Shown: piece after piece, positions 61,325-64,000 of the stretch
How positions within the stretch are numbered: the first letter of the stretch is position 1
Layout: each line of letters starts with the position of its first letter
NCBI GenBank assembly: GCA_958431815.1
Contig: CAUASB010000009.1
Coordinates: 1-64,000, forward strand
Length of the DNA stretch: 64,000 nucleotides
Direction of reading: 5' to 3'
From: an uncultured Eggerthella sp.
GTDB taxonomy: Bacteria > Actinomycetota > Coriobacteriia > Coriobacteriales > Eggerthellaceae
Translations under genes and position numbers: made by a program
The notes under the pieces: model-generated
Database searches by the model: none
The model's input: only the letters and a program-made list of their open reading frames with translations
What the model was told of the DNA's origin: nothing

Positions 61325-63163
61325 TTACTCGGTTTTCACATGATTGGCCCTGAGCGCATTGAGCTCGGCCTGGAGCATGAAGATGGACTGGAAAACCATA
61401 TCCCGCTCTTCATCGCTTTGCGCCTGAGCCATTTGACTGCGCATGTCGGCAATAGCCGATTCCATATCGCCGATGGCAAGTTCATCCGCAAGAAAACGCA
61501 ACGTGTCATGAGCGGGCGCTTCGCTTTGAACGGTCGATGCCGTCAAAATACGAGCCGCATACTTGCATTTCTCTTGAGCACGCATGATAAGCTCGGCAAC
61601 GCTGAGCGACGGATTTTCAGCAACCAGTTCCATAAGAATCTGGCTTAGTTCGCCATGCACCTTTTCATGCCATTCGGTCTGCCCGAGCTCGTTCATGAAA
61701 TCGCCCATCATGGCAGGGTTATGGGCACACAAGCTCAAGAATTCCCGTTCCGTGCGCAAGCGATTCTTTTCAGCAGGAGAAAGGGTACGCGCCACCCTGC
61801 GAGGCTGCTGCACAGCTGTCCGCTCCGAATAGTCAACCATCGTGGGGGTCTTAAGCTCCGACAAGCGAAGCAAGATATCCTGCTCACGCGAATGCACACG
61901 GCTTGCGATGTACACCGCGTAATCCTTCGCTAGAAGCGAATCCTTAATGGGAGCAAGAACCGCCAATGCCTCGTTCGTGGCACGGGCGCGGCCCTCCGGC
62001 GTGGAAAGGTCGAAGCGCGCAAGCCTACGATCGATGCCGAAACGGATAAGCGGAATTGCCCCTTCCAGCACCTGCTTGAACGCCTCGGGGCCCTTTGCCG
62101 CAATGAATTCCGCCGGGTCAAGGTTATCGGGCAATGTCACCGCGCACAGATCAACGCGTGAAACGCCCGCTTCCGGGGTGATGGACGAATCGATGAACTG
62201 CAAGGCGCGGTCGGCCGCGCGCTGACCTGCCTCGTCGCCGTCGAACAAGTAGATGATGCGCGACTTCGCATGATGGGACAGAAGACGAATGTGCTGACGT
62301 GTAAGCGAGGTTCCCAACGTGGCAACCACATTGGTGAAACCCGACTCGTGCAGAGCGATGACATCGGTGTAGCCTTCTACCACGATGGCATCACCGGTGC
62401 TGGTCATGCGCGCTTTCGCTTTATCGAGCGCGAAAAGAACCTCGGACTTATGGAAGATGGGGGTATCTCCCGTGTTCAGGTACTTCGGTTCGCCCTTCCC
62501 GATAACACGTCCACCGAACGCGATGCAATCGCCGCGCACGTCGTTGATGGGAAACATGACGCGATTGAAGAAACGGTCGTTGACCCCCTGCGAGCCACGC
62601 ACCGCAACGTTGGCATCGATCATTTCCTTGTCGGTGTAGCCAAGGGAACGAAGATGCGTTACCAGCTGCCTTCTGCCGGGGGCATACCCAAGGTTCCATG
62701 AAGTGGGAACGGAGCCGCCAAGATCGCGGCCCGACAAGTAGGCGCGCGCCGATGCCGCGCCTTCGTCGGACGAGCGCATCAACAGCATATGGTAGTAGGA
62801 AGCCGTTTCCGCGCATACTGCCTTCAAGCGCGCCTTCAGGCTATGTGCCTTGGTAGCCTGGGCCGATTCGGTAAGTTCGATGTTGGCGCGACGAGCAAGG
62901 AAGCGCACCGCATCGACGAAGTCGACATCATCGAGCTTGCGAACATACGAGATGATGTCGCCGCCTTCGCCGCAGCCGAAGCAATGCCAGGTTTGCGAAA
63001 CGGAATCAACTTTGCAGGAAGGCGTTTTTTCCTGATGGAACGGACAGCAGCACCAGAAATCTTTGCCACGCTGGCGCATAACCGAGCGCTCAGCAAAAAG
63101 CTCCACCAAATCGTTGGCCTCGCGTACTTTACGTATGTCCTCATCGGAGAAGATAGCTCTCAC
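61325..63163 (-). CDS. dnaG: DNA primase DnaG
   Basis: DnaG makes RNA primers at the replication fork. The 612-residue protein has the N-terminal zinc-binding domain (CCCPFHQEKTPS and WHCFGCGEGGD), the catalytic core with FGGRVIGKGEPKYLN, the TOPRIM region (VVEGYTDVIAL, FDGDEAGQRAADRAL) and a helicase-binding C-terminal domain. The start is GTG at 63163 after AAAGG. A primase-sigma factor pairing (dnaG-rpoD) is not seen here, since def follows. Confidence 0.97.
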   Translation of the reverse strand: MRAIFSDEDIRKVREANDLVELFAERSVMRQRGKDFWCCCPFHQEKTPSCKVDSVSQTWHCFGCGEGGDIISYVRKLDDVDFVDAVRFLARRANIELTESAQATKAHSLKARLKAVCAETASYYHMLLMRSSDEGAASARAYLSGRDLGGSVPTSWNLGYAPGRRQLVTHLRSLGYTDKEMIDANVAVRGSQGVNDRFFNRVMFPINDVRGDCIAFGGRVIGKGEPKYLNTGDTPIFHKSEVLFALDKAKARMTSTGDAIVVEGYTDVIALHESGFTNVVATLGTSLTRQHIRLLSHHAKSRIIYLFDGDEAGQRAADRALQFIDSSITPEAGVSRVDLCAVTLPDNLDPAEFIAAKGPEAFKQVLEGAIPLIRFGIDRRLARFDLSTPEGRARATNEALAVLAPIKDSLLAKDYAVYIASRVHSREQDILLRLSELKTPTMVDYSERTAVQQPRRVARTLSPAEKNRLRTEREFLSLCAHNPAMMGDFMNELGQTEWHEKVHGELSQILMELVAENPSLSVAELIMRAQEKCKYAARILTASTVQSEAPAHDTLRFLADELAIGDMESAIADMRSQMAQAQSDEERDMVFQSIFMLQAELNALRANHVKTE

Positions 63164-63188
63164 CTGCCTTTCTGCAAATCCGCATAGC

Positions 63189-63222
63189 TAAAAACATCGA
63201 GCAAGCCAAAGCCTGCTCGATG
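63189..63222 (-). terminator. Intrinsic terminator after ribF
   Basis: CATCGAGCA (63195-63203) pairs with TGCTCGATG (63214-63222), followed on the minus strand by a U5 run. Confidence 0.85.
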
Positions 63223-63249
63223 ATGTCAAACCTTACTTGTTGCCTCTCA

Positions 63250-64000
63250 TTACAAAGGAAGCTTGCGGCAATATTCGATATTGCCCATTACCGTGCGGAT
63301 AAGCTCCTCGGTAGAATCGAACTTGATCATCGGGCGCAGAAACTCAACGAACTCAACCTCGATGTACTCGCCATAGATATCCTTGTTGAAATCAAGGATA
63401 TGCACCTCACACGTTGCATCGGTTTCGTCCTTGAACACCGGAGAAACACCCATCGAAATAGCCGCACGATACCGCTGGCCGTCAACAATCGCGTAAGCAG
63501 CGTACACGCCTTCTCCCAAGACACGACGCTCGGGTTCAATGTAGAGGTTGGCGGTGGAAAAGCCCATGTCAGCGCCCTCGCCACGACCGGGACGAACCTT
63601 TTCCACCAGCGAGAACCGACGTCCCAGAAGCTTGGTTGCCTCGACTAAATCGTGCTTGCCCAGCAACTTGCGAATGCGCGTTGCGGTAATGGGAGCGCCA
63701 TCGGTGCTTTTCAGGTTATGGGCATCAATGTGCGTGCCGGTAAGCGCGCCCCATTCGCCCAGATCGGCAACAGAGCCTGCCGCTCTTGAACCGAAGTGGA
63801 AGTCAAGACCCACATGCAAATGCGCAGGTGCATGGCCGTTGAACGTTTCCCTCAAGAACGCCTCTGGCGTAAGGCTGGCGAACTCACGGGTGAAGTGCAG
63901 CGCAACAACGGCATCCACTCCGCTTTCGCAGAGCATTTGCAAACGGCGCTCGTTGCTCAAGAGCTTGCGAAGGCGATCGGGATGGAAAATCTCATCAGGA
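63250..64000 (-). CDS. ribF: RibF, bifunctional riboflavin kinase/FAD synthetase, partial
   Basis: RibF makes FMN and then FAD from riboflavin. The window end removes the N-terminus; the frame is open to 64000 and no start is visible. The visible 250 residues hold the end of the FAD synthetase domain (FTREFASLTPEAF, HVGLDFHFGSRAAG, TRIRKLLGKHDL) and the riboflavin kinase domain (GRGEGADMGFSTANLYIEPE, YIEVEFVEFLRP). The truncation is due to the window, not the gene. Confidence 0.94.
   Translation of the reverse strand, partial: PDEIFHPDRLRKLLSNERRLQMLCESGVDAVVALHFTREFASLTPEAFLRETFNGHAPAHLHVGLDFHFGSRAAGSVADLGEWGALTGTHIDAHNLKSTDGAPITATRIRKLLGKHDLVEATKLLGRRFSLVEKVRPGRGEGADMGFSTANLYIEPERRVLGEGVYAAYAIVDGQRYRAAISMGVSPVFKDETDATCEVHILDFNKDIYGEYIEVEFVEFLRPMIKFDSTEELIRTVMGNIEYCRKLPL

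Overview
The window looks like a chromosomal core region of an anaerobic actinobacterium of the class Coriobacteriia, probably Eggerthellales or a near relative; the genus is not resolved. The grounds are an actinobacterial-type integration host factor (mIHF) followed by gmk and rpoZ, Gram-positive LexA boxes (CGAAC-N4-GTTC type), a stand-alone SpoVS protein, a PgsA-CinA fusion, RNase J with RNase Y, and moderate GC content. I recognise 60 genes. 58 are on the minus strand; only lexA and rpsT are on the plus strand. No rRNA, tRNA, CRISPR array, insertion sequence or prophage was seen. The only accessory-looking item is a higBA toxin-antitoxin pair.

Layout, left to right. 0-1.2 kb: lexA, divergent from a small tail-anchored protein gene, with three evenly spaced LexA boxes between them. 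1.3-9.2 kb: hflX, dapF, miaA, miaB, spoVS, an orphan GHKL ATPase and rny. 9.4-11.1 kb: recA-recX with a LexA box in the recA promoter. 11.2-20 kb: pgsA-cinA fusion, rimO, yajQ, rodZ-like, ftsK, RNase J. 20.4-26.6 kb: dapA, dapB, an M16 peptidase, a TSCPD protein, pnp, rpsO. 26.8-27.4 kb: higBA. 27.5-39.6 kb: a long translation, RNA-modification and heat-shock cluster (lepA, small membrane protein, dusB, hemW, then from a CIRCE-like promoter hrcA, dnaJ, rsmE, mtaB, phoH, ybeY, dgkA, era, recO). 39.7-47 kb: rpsT (plus), holA, comEC, comEA, then thiI, rpoZ, gmk and mihF. 47.2-57.7 kb: a complete-looking pyrimidine operon (pyrR, pyrB, pyrC, carA, carB, pyrK, pyrD, pyrF) with a PyrR-type attenuator leader, ending in a degenerate PyrE-like gene. 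57.7-64 kb: rsmB, fmt, def, dnaG and ribF, the last cut by the window end.

The genes fall into a few working groups: SOS response and recombination (lexA, recA, recX, recO), RNA decay (RNase Y, RNase J, PNPase), RNA and ribosome maturation (three methylthiotransferases, MiaA, ThiI, DusB, RsmE, RsmB, Era, YbeY, HflX, LepA), lysine and peptidoglycan precursor synthesis (dapA, dapB, dapF), pyrimidine synthesis, and DNA replication or uptake (dnaG, holA, ftsK, comEA, comEC). The points most worth a second look are the SOS-controlled tail-anchored protein beside lexA, the PyrE-like protein that has lost its PRPP motif, the orphan GHKL ATPase, the alternative hairpins ahead of rny, and the Gly/Arg/His-rich disordered tails on RNase J, PNPase and RsmB. 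I saw no clear-cut new defence or biosynthetic system. All assignments are from reading motifs and family resemblance; no searches were run.
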